Shown here: positions 53,786 through 62,609 of the stretch, one piece after another
How positions within the stretch are numbered: the stretch's first letter is position 1
Layout: every line of letters starts with the position of its first letter
DNA from: Methylocystis sp.
Lineage (GTDB): Bacteria > Pseudomonadota > Alphaproteobacteria > Rhizobiales > Beijerinckiaceae
Assembly (NCBI GenBank): GCA_002929055.1
Contig: PERY01000009.1
Location: 1 to 64,000 of the forward strand
DNA length: 64,000 nt
Reading direction: 5' to 3'
Made by a program: the position numbers and the translations under genes
The notes under the pieces: model-generated
What the model was told of the DNA's origin: nothing
The model's input: only the letters and a program-made list of their open reading frames with translations
Databases searched by the model: none

Positions 53786-54688
53786 ATGGACCTTGCGCTT
53801 CTTGCCCTCTTCGCCTCGCTCGTCACGGCCCTCTGCCAGTCCGTCACCGATCTTGGCACAAAAGCCGCGACGCGCGAGGCCGACGATCGCGCCATTCTCG
53901 CCGCGCAGTGGTGTTGCGGCGCGGGCCTGCTCGTCATCGCCTGCCTCGTCTTCTATCCGGGCCTCCTCACCGCGCCCGTTGGGACGCTGGGCGCGCTGAC
54001 GCAGCCGGGCTTTGCGACGCTGCTCGCGTGGTCGGGCGCGCTCAATATCGTCGCCTACTTTTTCTACATCCGCGGCTTCCGCCTCTCCGACGCGTCGCTC
54101 GTCGCGCCGCTCGTGCTGCTGACGCCGGTGCTGATGCTCGTCACATCGCCGATCATGACCGGCGAGCGCGCGCCGCCGATGGGCATGCTCGGCGTGCTGC
54201 TCACCGTGCTCGGCGTCGGACTGCTCGACGCAAATGAAGAGACCGGCAGGCGCTTCAATTTCGCTGTCTTCGTGAAGGACGCAGGCGCGCGCTACATGCT
54301 TGCGACGGCGGCGATCTGGAGCATCACCGCCAACATCGACAAGCTCGGCGTGAAGGCCTCGACGCCGCTCATCTGGATCGCCGCTGTGACGATCGTCATT
54401 GCTCTGTGCTCGATCGTCTATTGGCTCGTGGGTCCGCGCAAGCGGGCGGGTTTCGCCTCGCTGCGCTACGCGCTGCTCGCGGGTTCGGCGATGGCCTTCG
54501 GAAACACGGTGCAGATGTGGGCGCTGACGGTGCTGTTCACGCCCTATGTCATCGCCATCAAGCGCCTGTCGGCGCTCTTCACCGTGCTGGCGAGTTCGCA
54601 TGTGCTGAAGGAGGAGACCGGCGGGCGGCTGTTAGGGGCGGCGGTGATGCTGGCGGGGGCGGTGATGATTGCGATGGCGCGGGGGTGA
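53786..54688 (+). CDS. EamA/DMT-superfamily transporter
   Basis: A 300-residue membrane protein with ten predicted helices in two EamA repeats, beginning DLALLALFASLVTALCQSVT and with the second repeat after FVKDAGARYMLATAAIWSIT. The inter-repeat loop DANEETGRRFNFAVFVKDAG is cytosolic. DMT carriers export or exchange metabolites, amino acids or nucleotides, so the substrate is unknown. Lies between a family A and a family B palindrome with no operon partner. Confidence 0.85.
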   Translation: MDLALLALFASLVTALCQSVTDLGTKAATREADDRAILAAQWCCGAGLLVIACLVFYPGLLTAPVGTLGALTQPGFATLLAWSGALNIVAYFFYIRGFRLSDASLVAPLVLLTPVLMLVTSPIMTGERAPPMGMLGVLLTVLGVGLLDANEETGRRFNFAVFVKDAGARYMLATAAIWSITANIDKLGVKASTPLIWIAAVTIVIALCSIVYWLVGPRKRAGFASLRYALLAGSAMAFGNTVQMWALTVLFTPYVIAIKRLSALFTVLASSHVLKEETGGRLLGAAVMLAGAVMIAMARG

Positions 54689-54700
54689 ATTGGCCCGACC

Positions 54701-54808
54701 CGTCATGGCCGGGCTTGTCCCGGCCATCCACGCCGTGACGTTGCGCGTGCCTTGGACGATTGCCGCAACCCTATCACGTGGATGCCCGGCTCAGGGCCGG
54801 GCATGACG
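54701..54808. repeat. Palindromic element, family B copy 2
   Basis: CGTCATGGCCGGGCTTGTCC at the left end and GGCCGGGCATGACG at the right end, with inner arms CATCCACGC and ACGTGGATG. The variable centre differs from copy 1. Located between the EamA gene and the lepA 3' end (convergent). Confidence 0.9.
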
Positions 54809-54834
54809 GCGGAACGGCGCGGGGCAAACGCGCC

Positions 54835-56640
54835 TCAATCCTCCATCTTCAGCGCCGCGATGAACGCCTCCTGCGGGATCTCCACCCGCCCGAACTGGCG
54901 CATCTTCTTCTTGCCTTCCTTCTGCTTCTCCAGAAGCTTGCGCTTGCGGGTCGCGTCGCCGCCGTAGCATTTGGCGGTCACGTCCTTGCGGAAGGCGCGC
55001 ACGGTTTCGCGGGCGATGATCTTGCCGCCCAGCGCCGCCTGGATCGGCACCTGGAACATATGCGGCGGGATGAGCTCCTTCAGCTTCTCGACCATCTGCC
55101 GGCCGCGCCCCTCGGCGCGGGTGCGATGCACGAGCATGGAGAGCGCGTCCACCGGCTCGGCGTTGACGAGAATGCTCATCTTCACGAGATCGCCGGCGCG
55201 ATAGTCGGTCAGCGTGTAATCGAAGCTGGCATAGCCCTTCGAGATCGACTTCAGGCGGTCGTAGAAATCGAACACGACTTCATTGAGCGGGAGATCGTAG
55301 ACGGCCATCGCGCGCTTGCCGACGTAGTTGAGATCGACCTGCACGCCGCGCCGGTCCTGGCAGAGCTTGAGCACAGAACCCAGATAATCGTCGGGCGTGA
55401 GGATCGTGGCTCTGATCCACGGCTCCTCGATCTCGTCGATCTTCACGACATCCGGCATATCGGCCGGATTGTGCAGCTCGATCTCGTCGCCATTGGTCAT
55501 TTTGATCTTGTAGACGACCGAGGGCGCCGTTGCGATGAGGTCGAGATTGAACTCGCGCTGCAGCCGCTCCTGAATAATTTCGAGATGCAGCAGGCCCAGA
55601 AAGCCGCAGCGGAAGCCGAAGCCGAGCGCGGCTGACGTCTCCATCTCGTAGGAGAAGCTCGCGTCGTTGAGGCGCAGCTTGCCGATCGCCGCGCGCAGGT
55701 CTTCAAAGTCCGCGGCGTCGACCGGGAAGAGGCCGCAGAAGACGACGGGCTGCGCCGGCTTGAAGCCCGGCAGCGCCGCCTCGGTGGGCTTTCTTTCGTC
55801 GGTGATGGTGTCGCCGACGCGCGTGTCGGCCACCTGCTTGATCTGCGCGGTGATGAAACCCACCTCGCCGGGGCCGAGCTGCGTCACGTCCTGCATCTTG
55901 GGCCGGAAGACGCCGATCTTGTCGACATCGTAATGGGCGCCCGCGCCCATCATCTGAATCTTCTGGCCCTTCTTCAGCGTGCCGTCGAAAATGCGCACCA
56001 GCACGACGACGCCGAGATAGGCGTCGTACCAGCTATCGACCAGCAGCGCCTTCAGCGGCGCCTTTTCATCGCCGGACGGCGGCGGCAGGCGGGTGACGAT
56101 CGCCTCCAGCACGTCGGGGATGCCGATGCCGGTCTTGGCCGAAATCAGCACCGCCTCGGAAGCGTCGATGCCGATGACCTCCTCGATCTGCTCCTTGATC
56201 CGCTCCGGCTCGGCGGCCGGCAGGTCGATCTTGTTGAGGACCGGCACGATGTCGTGGCCGGCGTCGATCGCCTGATAGACATTGGCGAGCGTCTGCGCCT
56301 CGACGCCCTGGCTGGCGTCCACCACCAGCAGCGAGCCCTCGCAGGCCTTCAGCGACCGGGAGACCTCGTAAGCGAAGTCGACGTGGCCGGGCGTATCCAT
56401 CAGGTTGAGGATGTAGTCCTTGCCGTCCGCGGCGCGGTAATTCAGGCGCACGGTCTGCGCCTTGATGGTGATGCCGCGCTCGCGCTCGATATCCATCGAG
56501 TCCAGCACCTGCTCGACCATGTCGCGCGCGGCGAGCGTGCCGGTCTGCTGGATCAGCCGGTCGGCGAGCGTGGACTTGCCGTGGTCGATGTGGGCGACGA
56601 TCGAGAAGTTGCGGATGTTATCGAATTTATGGGTGGTCAT
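54835..56640 (-). CDS. lepA: Elongation factor 4 (LepA), translational GTPase
   Basis: A 601-residue GTPase that back-translocates or remodels ribosomes under stress. G1 is [13 protein letters not shown]2/G3 includes [11 protein letters not shown] and [14 protein letters not shown]4 is [16 protein letters not shown]. The C-terminal LepA-specific domain follows, with [20 protein letters not shown] near the end. Length matches E. coli LepA (599). Start ATG 56640 ([10 protein letters not shown]). The lepB neighbour found elsewhere is absent. Confidence 0.97.
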   Translation of the reverse strand: MTTHKFDNIRNFSIVAHIDHGKSTLADRLIQQTGTLAARDMVEQVLDSMDIERERGITIKAQTVRLNYRAADGKDYILNLMDTPGHVDFAYEVSRSLKACEGSLLVVDASQGVEAQTLANVYQAIDAGHDIVPVLNKIDLPAAEPERIKEQIEEVIGIDASEAVLISAKTGIGIPDVLEAIVTRLPPPSGDEKAPLKALLVDSWYDAYLGVVVLVRIFDGTLKKGQKIQMMGAGAHYDVDKIGVFRPKMQDVTQLGPGEVGFITAQIKQVADTRVGDTITDERKPTEAALPGFKPAQPVVFCGLFPVDAADFEDLRAAIGKLRLNDASFSYEMETSAALGFGFRCGFLGLLHLEIIQERLQREFNLDLIATAPSVVYKIKMTNGDEIELHNPADMPDVVKIDEIEEPWIRATILTPDDYLGSVLKLCQDRRGVQVDLNYVGKRAMAVYDLPLNEVVFDFYDRLKSISKGYASFDYTLTDYRAGDLVKMSILVNAEPVDALSMLVHRTRAEGRGRQMVEKLKELIPPHMFQVPIQAALGGKIIARETVRAFRKDVTAKCYGGDATRKRKLLEKQKEGKKKMRQFGRVEIPQEAFIAALKMED

Positions 56641-56676
56641 GGCGCCGGGGATAGCAGCGCGCGGCCCCAAAAGAAA

Positions 56677-56700
56677 GGGCGCGGTTAACCAACCGCGCCC
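56677..56700 (-). terminator. Intrinsic terminator of the coiled-coil protein gene
   Basis: A perfect 10-bp inverted repeat GGGCGCGGTT/AACCGCGCCC with an AACC loop. On the minus strand it is followed by TTTCTTTTGG, and it lies 45 bp after the stop at 56746 and 36 bp before the lepA start. Thus it ends the upstream gene and separates lepA. Confidence 0.82.
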
Positions 56701-56745
56701 GGAAGCCGGGGGCCGCCCGGAGCGGCGGCCGGGTCTCGAGTCCCC

Positions 56746-57405
56746 TCACTTCTTGGCCAGCATCTCCTCGACCTTGGCCATGCCCTGTTTGGAGAGCTCG
56801 ATCACCCTGGGGGTCAGCCAGAGGACAAGATCCTCGAAGAGCCGCACCGCCTTGCAGCCGACCGTGGTTGCAGTCGCGAGCGTCTTGTCGAAATAGGGGA
56901 GAACCGGGCTGTCGGCGGGGATTTTGCCGCGCGCCCAGGCGACGCCGGCCTTGGTCTTCTCGGAAGCCAGCTTGAGGATCGCCTCGACCGGGTCGCTCGA
57001 AGGCGCCGCGGCGACGGCGCTGCGCAGGCGGGCGATCTCGGCTGCGGCCTCGTCAGCGCGGCGGCCGGCGTCCTCGGCCCGGCGCGTGGCGTCCTGGAAC
57101 AGGGCCGACAGGCTCGCCTTCTCCTGCGCCAACCGATCGCGCTCGGACGTGATGTCGGCGACGATCTTGTCATGATCCGCCACGACGTCGCCGATGATCT
57201 TGTCCCGCTCGGAGAGGACGGAGGCGAGCTGCTCCTTGAGCTCGTCGCGCTCCTTGGCGTAGGCGTTGGCCTTCGAGACGATTTCGGTCTTCTCGAAGAT
57301 CTGGCGGTCGCGCTCGGCCTTGGCGGCCTTCAACTGCTCCTGCAGCGCTTGGAGGTCGGCGGGGGAAACGGCGTCTTCGGGCTGCGAAACGGGTTCGTCT
57401 GACAT
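56746..57405 (-). CDS. Coiled-coil protein of unknown function
   Basis: A 219-residue protein. Residues about 15-130 are a long coiled coil rich in Lys, Glu, Asp and Arg heptads (EQLKAAKAERDRQIFEKTEI and DKIIGDVVADHDKIVADITS are typical). The C-terminal 80 residues contain ILKLASEKTKAGVAWARGKI and end in WLTPRVIELSKQGMAKVEEM. No signal peptide or membrane helix is clear. No family recognised. Start ATG 57405 (MSDEPVSQPE); the longer frame reads into an intergenic region. A strong terminator follows. Confidence 0.65.
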   Translation of the reverse strand: MSDEPVSQPEDAVSPADLQALQEQLKAAKAERDRQIFEKTEIVSKANAYAKERDELKEQLASVLSERDKIIGDVVADHDKIVADITSERDRLAQEKASLSALFQDATRRAEDAGRRADEAAAEIARLRSAVAAAPSSDPVEAILKLASEKTKAGVAWARGKIPADSPVLPYFDKTLATATTVGCKAVRLFEDLVLWLTPRVIELSKQGMAKVEEMLAKK

Positions 57406-57560
57406 CACGGTCTCCTGAAAGCAGGCGAAAAGGCGGGAGCGTGCAACGGGCGTTGCTCGGGACGGGATTCGCGGGCGGCCTCGGAGCGCGAACGAGCCAA
57501 ATCCATCATTAAAGTTAATTTTTCGATAAGGCAAAAACTGTCCGCTTTTGGGACGCGGCC

Positions 57561-57842
57561 TCAGCGGCGGTCCCGCTCCGGGCCGTTGAGCCGTTGCAGC
57601 GCGGCGGCGCAATCTCGCGGCGCGGCGAGGCAGCGCTCACGCGCGGCCGAGACAAGCGCATCCGCCCCCGCCTGGACCAGACCGCGTGCGGCGGCGTCCA
57701 TCTGAGCCTTTTGCGGCGCGTGACCGGCGGAGACGGCGCGGCTGCGCTGCGCCAGCGCGCGCGGAGCCTCGTCGGCCCCGCGCCATTGCAGCGCGACGAG
57801 GACCAGCGCGATGCACGCCAGGCATTTGACCAGAAAGAACAC
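57561..57842 (-). CDS. Small membrane-anchored protein (DUF5330-like)
   Basis: A 93-residue protein with an N-terminal membrane helix (FFLVKCLACIALVLVALQW). The periplasmic part is Ala/Arg-rich, with a Cys pair in ERCLAAPRDCAAALQRL that resembles the CxxxPxxC end of DUF5330 proteins common in Hyphomicrobiales. That resemblance is from memory and modest. Isolated between the coiled-coil gene and the DivJ-type kinase, both of which are transcribed away from or independently of it. Confidence 0.5.
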   Translation of the reverse strand: MFFLVKCLACIALVLVALQWRGADEAPRALAQRSRAVSAGHAPQKAQMDAAARGLVQAGADALVSAARERCLAAPRDCAAALQRLNGPERDRR

Positions 57843-58007
57843 GCCGCGCCCCTCGCCGCCGCGCGGGCTGCGCGGGGTTCACCCATGTTTCGCGTCTTGC
57901 GGTTGAGGGGCGGTAAACGCCGGCGCGAAAGATCGCCTGCGGAGAGGCAACCAATCGGCAACCATCGCTATCCCGGCAGCGCCTAAATGAAACATCCCGC
58001 TGCGCGT

Positions 58008-58022
58008 TTAGCAGTCACTTAA
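58008..58022 (+). promoter_or_regulatory. CtrA-like site upstream of the DivJ-type kinase
   Basis: TTAG-CAGTCAC-TTAA on the plus strand, 41 bp before the start codon of the kinase, followed by GATAGC. One mismatch from TTAA-N7-TTAA. Same form and orientation relative to the gene as the bactofilin site at 30503-30517. Confidence 0.45.
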
Positions 58023-58062
58023 GATAGCTCTGCGACGCTTCTTTCGATCAGGAGCGTGTGAT

Positions 58063-59922
58063 TTGCGTAATATTGCCACCCTCGACCGGCCGACCGCATG
58101 GATCGACAGTCTCGTCCATGAATCCATGTCGAGCCGCCCGCTCGAAGCGGCCCGCCACCGGTATTTCATTCTGCCGCGGCTCGTTGTTTCGGCTTGCGTG
58201 CTGCTCGGCGCGCCGGTTTGGCTATTCCTCTACGGCGCGCCGACCGCCTATGAGGCCCTGCTCTTCCTTCTCGCGCAGATCCCTCTGATGTCGGTCGCCG
58301 TTCTGGCGCGCACCGGCAATCTTCGCGTCGCGCAGAGCATTTCGATTTTCGGCTGGCTGGCGCTGGCGCTCGCGGTCGACGGACTCACCGAGGGCTATGA
58401 GACAATCTCGATCACGCTGCTTGCGATCGCTCTCGTCGAGGCCGCGTTGACGCCGCAGATCGTGATGATTTTCGTCATCGTCGCAGCGACCATCGACGTC
58501 CTGGCGTTGACGGCCGGGGTCGACATACGCCCCGAGATCGCCGCTCTGCAACGTTCCGCGAGCCTCGCGATCCTTGCGGCGCCCATGCTCCTCTACATCG
58601 CATTCGTCGCAATCTGCGCCATTCGGGCCGAGAATGCGCGCATGCAGTCCGACACGGCGAATGCGCGCGACCTGCGGCTGCTCACCGAAGCGATCGGCGA
58701 CATCGTACTGCACCTCGACCGCACCGGCGCCGTCTCGATGATCGTGGGCGACACCCACAAGGCCTATGGCATGGATCAGCGCGACCTCATCGGCCGCGGC
58801 TTCTTCCAGCGCGTGCACATCGCCGACAGGCCCGCCTTCCTTAAGCTTGTTTCGGACGCGTTCGATCATCGCACGTCTCTGACGACTCTGCTGCGCGTGC
58901 AGGTCAGTCTCGAACCGTCGGCGTCAGGCGCTTATTCCGAACCTGTCTTCAATTATTTCGACGCTCGCATGGCGCTCGCCGAGCCCTTTATCGATGATCT
59001 GGACGAAGAGACGGTCGCCGTTGCGATTCCGGTGGTCTGCATCCTTCGCGACGTCACCGCCGAGAGGCGTGCGGAAGAGGCCGCCGCCGCCGCGCGCGCC
59101 GAGAGCGAGCATGCGACCGCGAGCAAAACCCGCTTCCTCGCCAATATCAGTCACGAGCTGCGCACCCCGCTCAACGCCATCATCGGCTTCTCGGAAATGT
59201 TGGCGAATCCCACGCTCGCGCCGACCGATCCGGCGAAGCAGCGGGAATATGCCGAGATCATCTCCAGCTCCGGCAACCATCTGCTCGAGGTCGTGAACAC
59301 GATCCTCGACATGTCCAAGATCGAATCAGGGTCGATGCAGATCTTCCCCGAGCCTTTCCCCCTCCCCTTGCTCATCGATCAGTGTTGCGACATGGTGCAG
59401 ATCAAGGCCGACCAGGGCGCCGTGAATCTGATGCGCGACTATCGCCGAGACATCGACGAACTCGTCGCCGACAAGCGCGCCTGCAAGCAGATCCTGCTCA
59501 ACTTGCTGTCCAATGCGGTGAAGTTCACACCCGCCGGCGGCAAGGTCAGGGTGCGGCTGCAACCGGAAGGCAATCTGCTGGCCATCACCGTCAGCGACAC
59601 GGGCATCGGCATCGCCGCTGGCGATCTTGCCCGGCTGGGCAACCCGTTTTTCCAGGCGAGTTCCGCTCACGATCGCGCCTATGAGGGCACCGGCCTCGGC
59701 CTCTCCGTGGTGCGCGGCCTCGTGGGGCTGCATGGCGGCGCCATGACCGTCGAGAGCGCTCCCAGGAAGGGCACCTCCGTGACCGTGCGCATTCCGATCG
59801 ACTGCCGCGAGACCGAGAATGTCGCCGCGGCATCGGCGAAGATCGAGACCATTCCGCGTCATGGACTGGCCCTTGGCGCAGACGTCGGCCACGAAAGAGA
59901 AACGGTGAAGAAAATTGCGTGA
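58063..59922 (+). CDS. DivJ-type membrane PAS sensor histidine kinase
   Basis: A 619-residue kinase. About six membrane helices lie in the first 200 residues, then a PAS-like domain (DLRLLTEAIGDIVLHLDRTGAV onward, residues about 205-345), and a HisKA domain with the H-box FLANISHELRTPLNAIIGFSEML. The ATPase carries the N-box LLNLLSNAVKFT and G-boxes VSDTGIGIA and EGTGLGLSVVRGLVGLHGG. Architecture fits DivJ/PleC/PdhS-type cell-cycle kinases. TTG 58063 is supported by AGGAG with 8-bp spacing. A CtrA-like site is upstream. The next gene, a peptidoglycan-binding protein, overlaps it. Confidence 0.82.
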   Translation: MRNIATLDRPTAWIDSLVHESMSSRPLEAARHRYFILPRLVVSACVLLGAPVWLFLYGAPTAYEALLFLLAQIPLMSVAVLARTGNLRVAQSISIFGWLALALAVDGLTEGYETISITLLAIALVEAALTPQIVMIFVIVAATIDVLALTAGVDIRPEIAALQRSASLAILAAPMLLYIAFVAICAIRAENARMQSDTANARDLRLLTEAIGDIVLHLDRTGAVSMIVGDTHKAYGMDQRDLIGRGFFQRVHIADRPAFLKLVSDAFDHRTSLTTLLRVQVSLEPSASGAYSEPVFNYFDARMALAEPFIDDLDEETVAVAIPVVCILRDVTAERRAEEAAAAARAESEHATASKTRFLANISHELRTPLNAIIGFSEMLANPTLAPTDPAKQREYAEIISSSGNHLLEVVNTILDMSKIESGSMQIFPEPFPLPLLIDQCCDMVQIKADQGAVNLMRDYRRDIDELVADKRACKQILLNLLSNAVKFTPAGGKVRVRLQPEGNLLAITVSDTGIGIAAGDLARLGNPFFQASSAHDRAYEGTGLGLSVVRGLVGLHGGAMTVESAPRKGTSVTVRIPIDCRETENVAAASAKIETIPRHGLALGADVGHERETVKKIA

Positions 59923-60706
59923 CGCCTCGCTCAGCGCCCCGAAATTACAGGGATTCCCCGACGAACGCGCCGCCCCGCGCCGCCGCACGGCCGCCCCGCC
60001 GCCCGCGCCCTCCCGCGCCCCGAAGAAGAAAAAATCCGTTCTCGCCCGGGTCTTCGGCGCGCAGCGCATGGGCTTTCTGCTCCTCCTCGCAATTGGCGGC
60101 CTCGCCTTCGTCGGCGTGCCCATGAACGCGCTTTTCTTCCAGGACGGCCGCCACCCGGCGCCTCTCTTCACGACCCACACGCCCGCCGCCGTGAAAGACG
60201 ACGTCGCGGCGAACGCGCCGGCCACAGCCGAGCGCCCAGCCAAAATGGAGGCCGCCAGCGCAGAACCCGACACGGTCAAATCCGCGCCCGTGAAACCGGA
60301 GTCGGCCGGAGCCCCTTCGCCCAAGGCGATCGCGAAAAAGGATTCGGCCGCGCTCAAGGATCTGCTGAAACCAGAGCCCGCGCCCGCCAGACTGCAGGAC
60401 AAGCCGCAGAAAAAGAAGCCCGAGACGGCGAACCGCGACGCCATCGGCGCCCTGCTCGGCGGCGGCGCGGCCGCGCGTACAGCGGCTGCTCATGCCGCGG
60501 CGCCTCCGGCGGCGGGGCCGGACAAGAACATCCTCGCCGCCCAGCGCAACCTGCTGCGGCTCGGCTATGTGGTGAAGCCCGACGGCGCGATGAGCGCCGG
60601 CACGCGCCAGGCGATAGAGAAATTCGAGCGCGACAACGGCCTGCCGCCGAAAGGCGAACTGAGCGCCAAAGTGCTCAAGGCGCTTTCCGCGCGCGCAGCC
60701 CAGTGA
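59915..60706 (+). CDS. Membrane-anchored peptidoglycan-binding domain protein
   Basis: A 263-residue protein. A cytosolic, Pro/Arg/Lys-rich N-terminal 45 residues precede one membrane helix (RMGFLLLLAIGGLAFVGVPM), then a long Ala/Pro/Lys-rich periplasmic linker and a C-terminal PG-binding domain (LLRLGYVVKPDGAMSAGTRQAIEKFERDNG). The TTG start overlaps the kinase stop by 8 bp and has GGTGAAG upstream, so the two are coupled. It may help attach or report on the cell wall for the adjacent cell-cycle kinase (inference). Confidence 0.78.
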   Translation: MRDASLSAPKLQGFPDERAAPRRRTAAPPPAPSRAPKKKKSVLARVFGAQRMGFLLLLAIGGLAFVGVPMNALFFQDGRHPAPLFTTHTPAAVKDDVAANAPATAERPAKMEAASAEPDTVKSAPVKPESAGAPSPKAIAKKDSAALKDLLKPEPAPARLQDKPQKKKPETANRDAIGALLGGGAAARTAAAHAAAPPAAGPDKNILAAQRNLLRLGYVVKPDGAMSAGTRQAIEKFERDNGLPPKGELSAKVLKALSARAAQ

Positions 60707-60750
60707 AGACAAGCTTAGACCAAAGACTCATTTCGCCCTAGATTGGCTTC

Positions 60751-61092
60751 ATGCGTCTGAGATCGGATATTTTCGCGGCCGCCCTGATACGTCGGGCCGA
60801 AACACAGGGAGCCGTCGCCATGCTGCGGCGGCGCGGCGCGGCGGAGGCCGGCGCCCTCTTCATCAAGCTCGATCGGCTGGACGGCCGCGCCGCCGTCTAC
60901 GGCCCCGCGCCCCAGGCCGAAGAGATGCCGGAGGGGGTGGACCGGCTTTTCTCGAAAGTGCACGCGGGTGAATGGCTCGAACCGCAGGAGGCCGAATCCC
61001 GCCTCAAGCGCGAGATCATGTTCGATCCCGATTTGTGGATCGTCGAAATCGAAGACCGCGACGGCCGGATATTCGTCGATCTCGCAGCTTAG
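60751..61092 (+). CDS. DUF1491-family protein
   Basis: A 113-residue protein that fits DUF1491 end to end: RLRSDIFAAALIRRAETQGA, AAEAGALFIKLDRLDGRA and DPDLWIVEIEDRDGRIFVDL. The family is nearly restricted to alphaproteobacteria and has no known function; it often lies beside DUF2336 or peptidoglycan-binding genes. Here the peptidoglycan-binding gene is 44 bp upstream and DUF2336 overlaps 4 bp convergently. Confidence 0.85.
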   Translation: MRLRSDIFAAALIRRAETQGAVAMLRRRGAAEAGALFIKLDRLDGRAAVYGPAPQAEEMPEGVDRLFSKVHAGEWLEPQEAESRLKREIMFDPDLWIVEIEDRDGRIFVDLAA

Positions 61093-62171
61093 GCGGTTCT
61101 TTCGGATTTGCTCTCCGGCGCCGCAACCATGGGCGCATGGCGCCAGCCCGGCGCGGAGACGTTGTCCCTCGAGCCATGCCGGGACGGATGCGCCCGCTCG
61201 GATTTTCCAGCGCCGGTGACGGCCACGACGACGCGCATCGCCGCGCGTTGCGGGGTCGAGCGCACAAGCGCCGCAAGGGCGCGCACGCGGTCTGCGTCAT
61301 AGGCGATCGCCGCGTCGGCGCACAGGAAGAGGCGCGTCGCCGCTTCGGGCGAGAAGCCGAGCGCGACCAGCGCCAGCGCCAGCGCCTCGCCATGCGTATC
61401 CGTCAGCAGGGTCTCGGCCCGTTCCTTCCGGCAATCCAAAGCGGCCGCCAGGAGAGCGGCCAAGGCGCCGCGATCCCTTCGCACGGCTGCGCTTTCCAGT
61501 CTCTGCGCGAAATCAGCGCTGACGGCGCGCTGATCCAGATCGTCGCCCGCGACCGCCTTGCGGCAGGCGTCGAGGATGATTCCCATGCGTTCGAGGCGCG
61601 TCGCGGCGAGGAACAGCGGCTCTGGATCGACGTCGAGATCGTCGCGGTCGAGCAGCATGCGGGCGAGAATGACGTCGTCGCGGCCGGCGAGCGACAGGGC
61701 GCGGCGCGCGGCGAGGTCGAGATGCGCGGCGCGGTTCCCCGCCAAAGCCCGAACGATCTCGCGTTCGCTACGGCAGAGAAGCGCCTCGACAATCTCCCGG
61801 TCGAGATCGGCGCGCGTTGCAATCGCGCGGGCGAGCGACGCGGCCCCATTGCGGGCGGTCTCCAGAAGATCGGAGCGCGAGGGCGCGGGCGTGAAGCCGT
61901 AAGCGAGCTCCGCGCAAGCCCCGCCCTTTTCCAGAAGGCGCTGGAAGATCGAGAGCGGCGTCTCTGGATGAAAGCAAAGGGCGCGCGTCGCGGTCGCGAC
62001 CTTGTCCGCGTCCACGATGTCGATCAGGCCGAGCGCAAGTTGCTCGAACTGCCTGATGTCGGCGACCGGATGCGACGGCCTCGAGACAAATTGCTCGACG
62101 ATGGCCCGCAACAGCGAAGCATCGACGATTCGGCGGCTGTTCTTGTCTGGAAGCATGCTTGGGACACTCAC
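61089..62171 (-). CDS. DUF2336-domain protein
   Basis: A 360-residue protein, alpha-helical and Ala/Arg/Asp-rich, with the repeated pattern LLEKGGACAELAYGF and SLARAIATRADLDREIVEALL typical of DUF2336, which has HEAT/leucine-like helical repeats. No catalytic motif or membrane segment; cytosolic. Alphaproteobacteria-specific and uncharacterised. GTG 62171 starts the frame; ATG 62156 (MLPDKNSRRI) is an alternative and neither has a clear ribosome site. Confidence 0.8.
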   Translation of the reverse strand: MSVPSMLPDKNSRRIVDASLLRAIVEQFVSRPSHPVADIRQFEQLALGLIDIVDADKVATATRALCFHPETPLSIFQRLLEKGGACAELAYGFTPAPSRSDLLETARNGAASLARAIATRADLDREIVEALLCRSEREIVRALAGNRAAHLDLAARRALSLAGRDDVILARMLLDRDDLDVDPEPLFLAATRLERMGIILDACRKAVAGDDLDQRAVSADFAQRLESAAVRRDRGALAALLAAALDCRKERAETLLTDTHGEALALALVALGFSPEAATRLFLCADAAIAYDADRVRALAALVRSTPQRAAMRVVVAVTGAGKSERAHPSRHGSRDNVSAPGWRHAPMVAAPESKSERTA

Positions 62172-62300
62172 GCAAACTCATACGCGACTTTCGATTTCAA
62201 AGTAGCATGCGGACGTTGACGGAACATTAACCCTCCCGGACCCCTAATCGCGGTAACGGTCGATTCACCAATTGGCCGCAGCCGATGCGGAGAATTTGAA

Positions 62301-62507
62301 ATGGGGGAGGTCATCGCCTTCCAGACGCGCGCGAAGCCAGCGCGCCCAGCCAGCGTGGCGCCCACGGGCGACGCGCAGATACTGTTCTTTCTGGGCGTGC
62401 GCTATGAGCGCGCGGGCGACGCGTCCGGGTCGGGCGCCACGCTGTCCCCGGACCACGGACACGGGCCGCGCGGCGGCAAGAAGCGCAAGAGCCGCGCAAG
62501 AGCCTGA
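62301..62507 (+). CDS. Small basic protein of unknown function (68 aa)
   Basis: Starts MGEVIAFQTRAKPARPASVA and ends in a very basic tail (HGPRGGKKRKSRARA). Soluble, no Cys. GGAG precedes the ATG by 9 bp. The C terminus suggests nucleic-acid or ribosome contact, but this is a guess. No family recognised. Lies between DUF2336 (divergent) and comEC. Confidence 0.55.
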   Translation: MGEVIAFQTRAKPARPASVAPTGDAQILFFLGVRYERAGDASGSGATLSPDHGHGPRGGKKRKSRARA

Positions 62508-62609
62508 TTTCCCGCTCGCAGCGTTCGAAGGAGCGCCTCGAGCGCGGCCGTAGCCATTTCCCGCAATTCTGATTAATCTCTACCGGCATTATCAGGCCGG
62601 AGACTTGCG

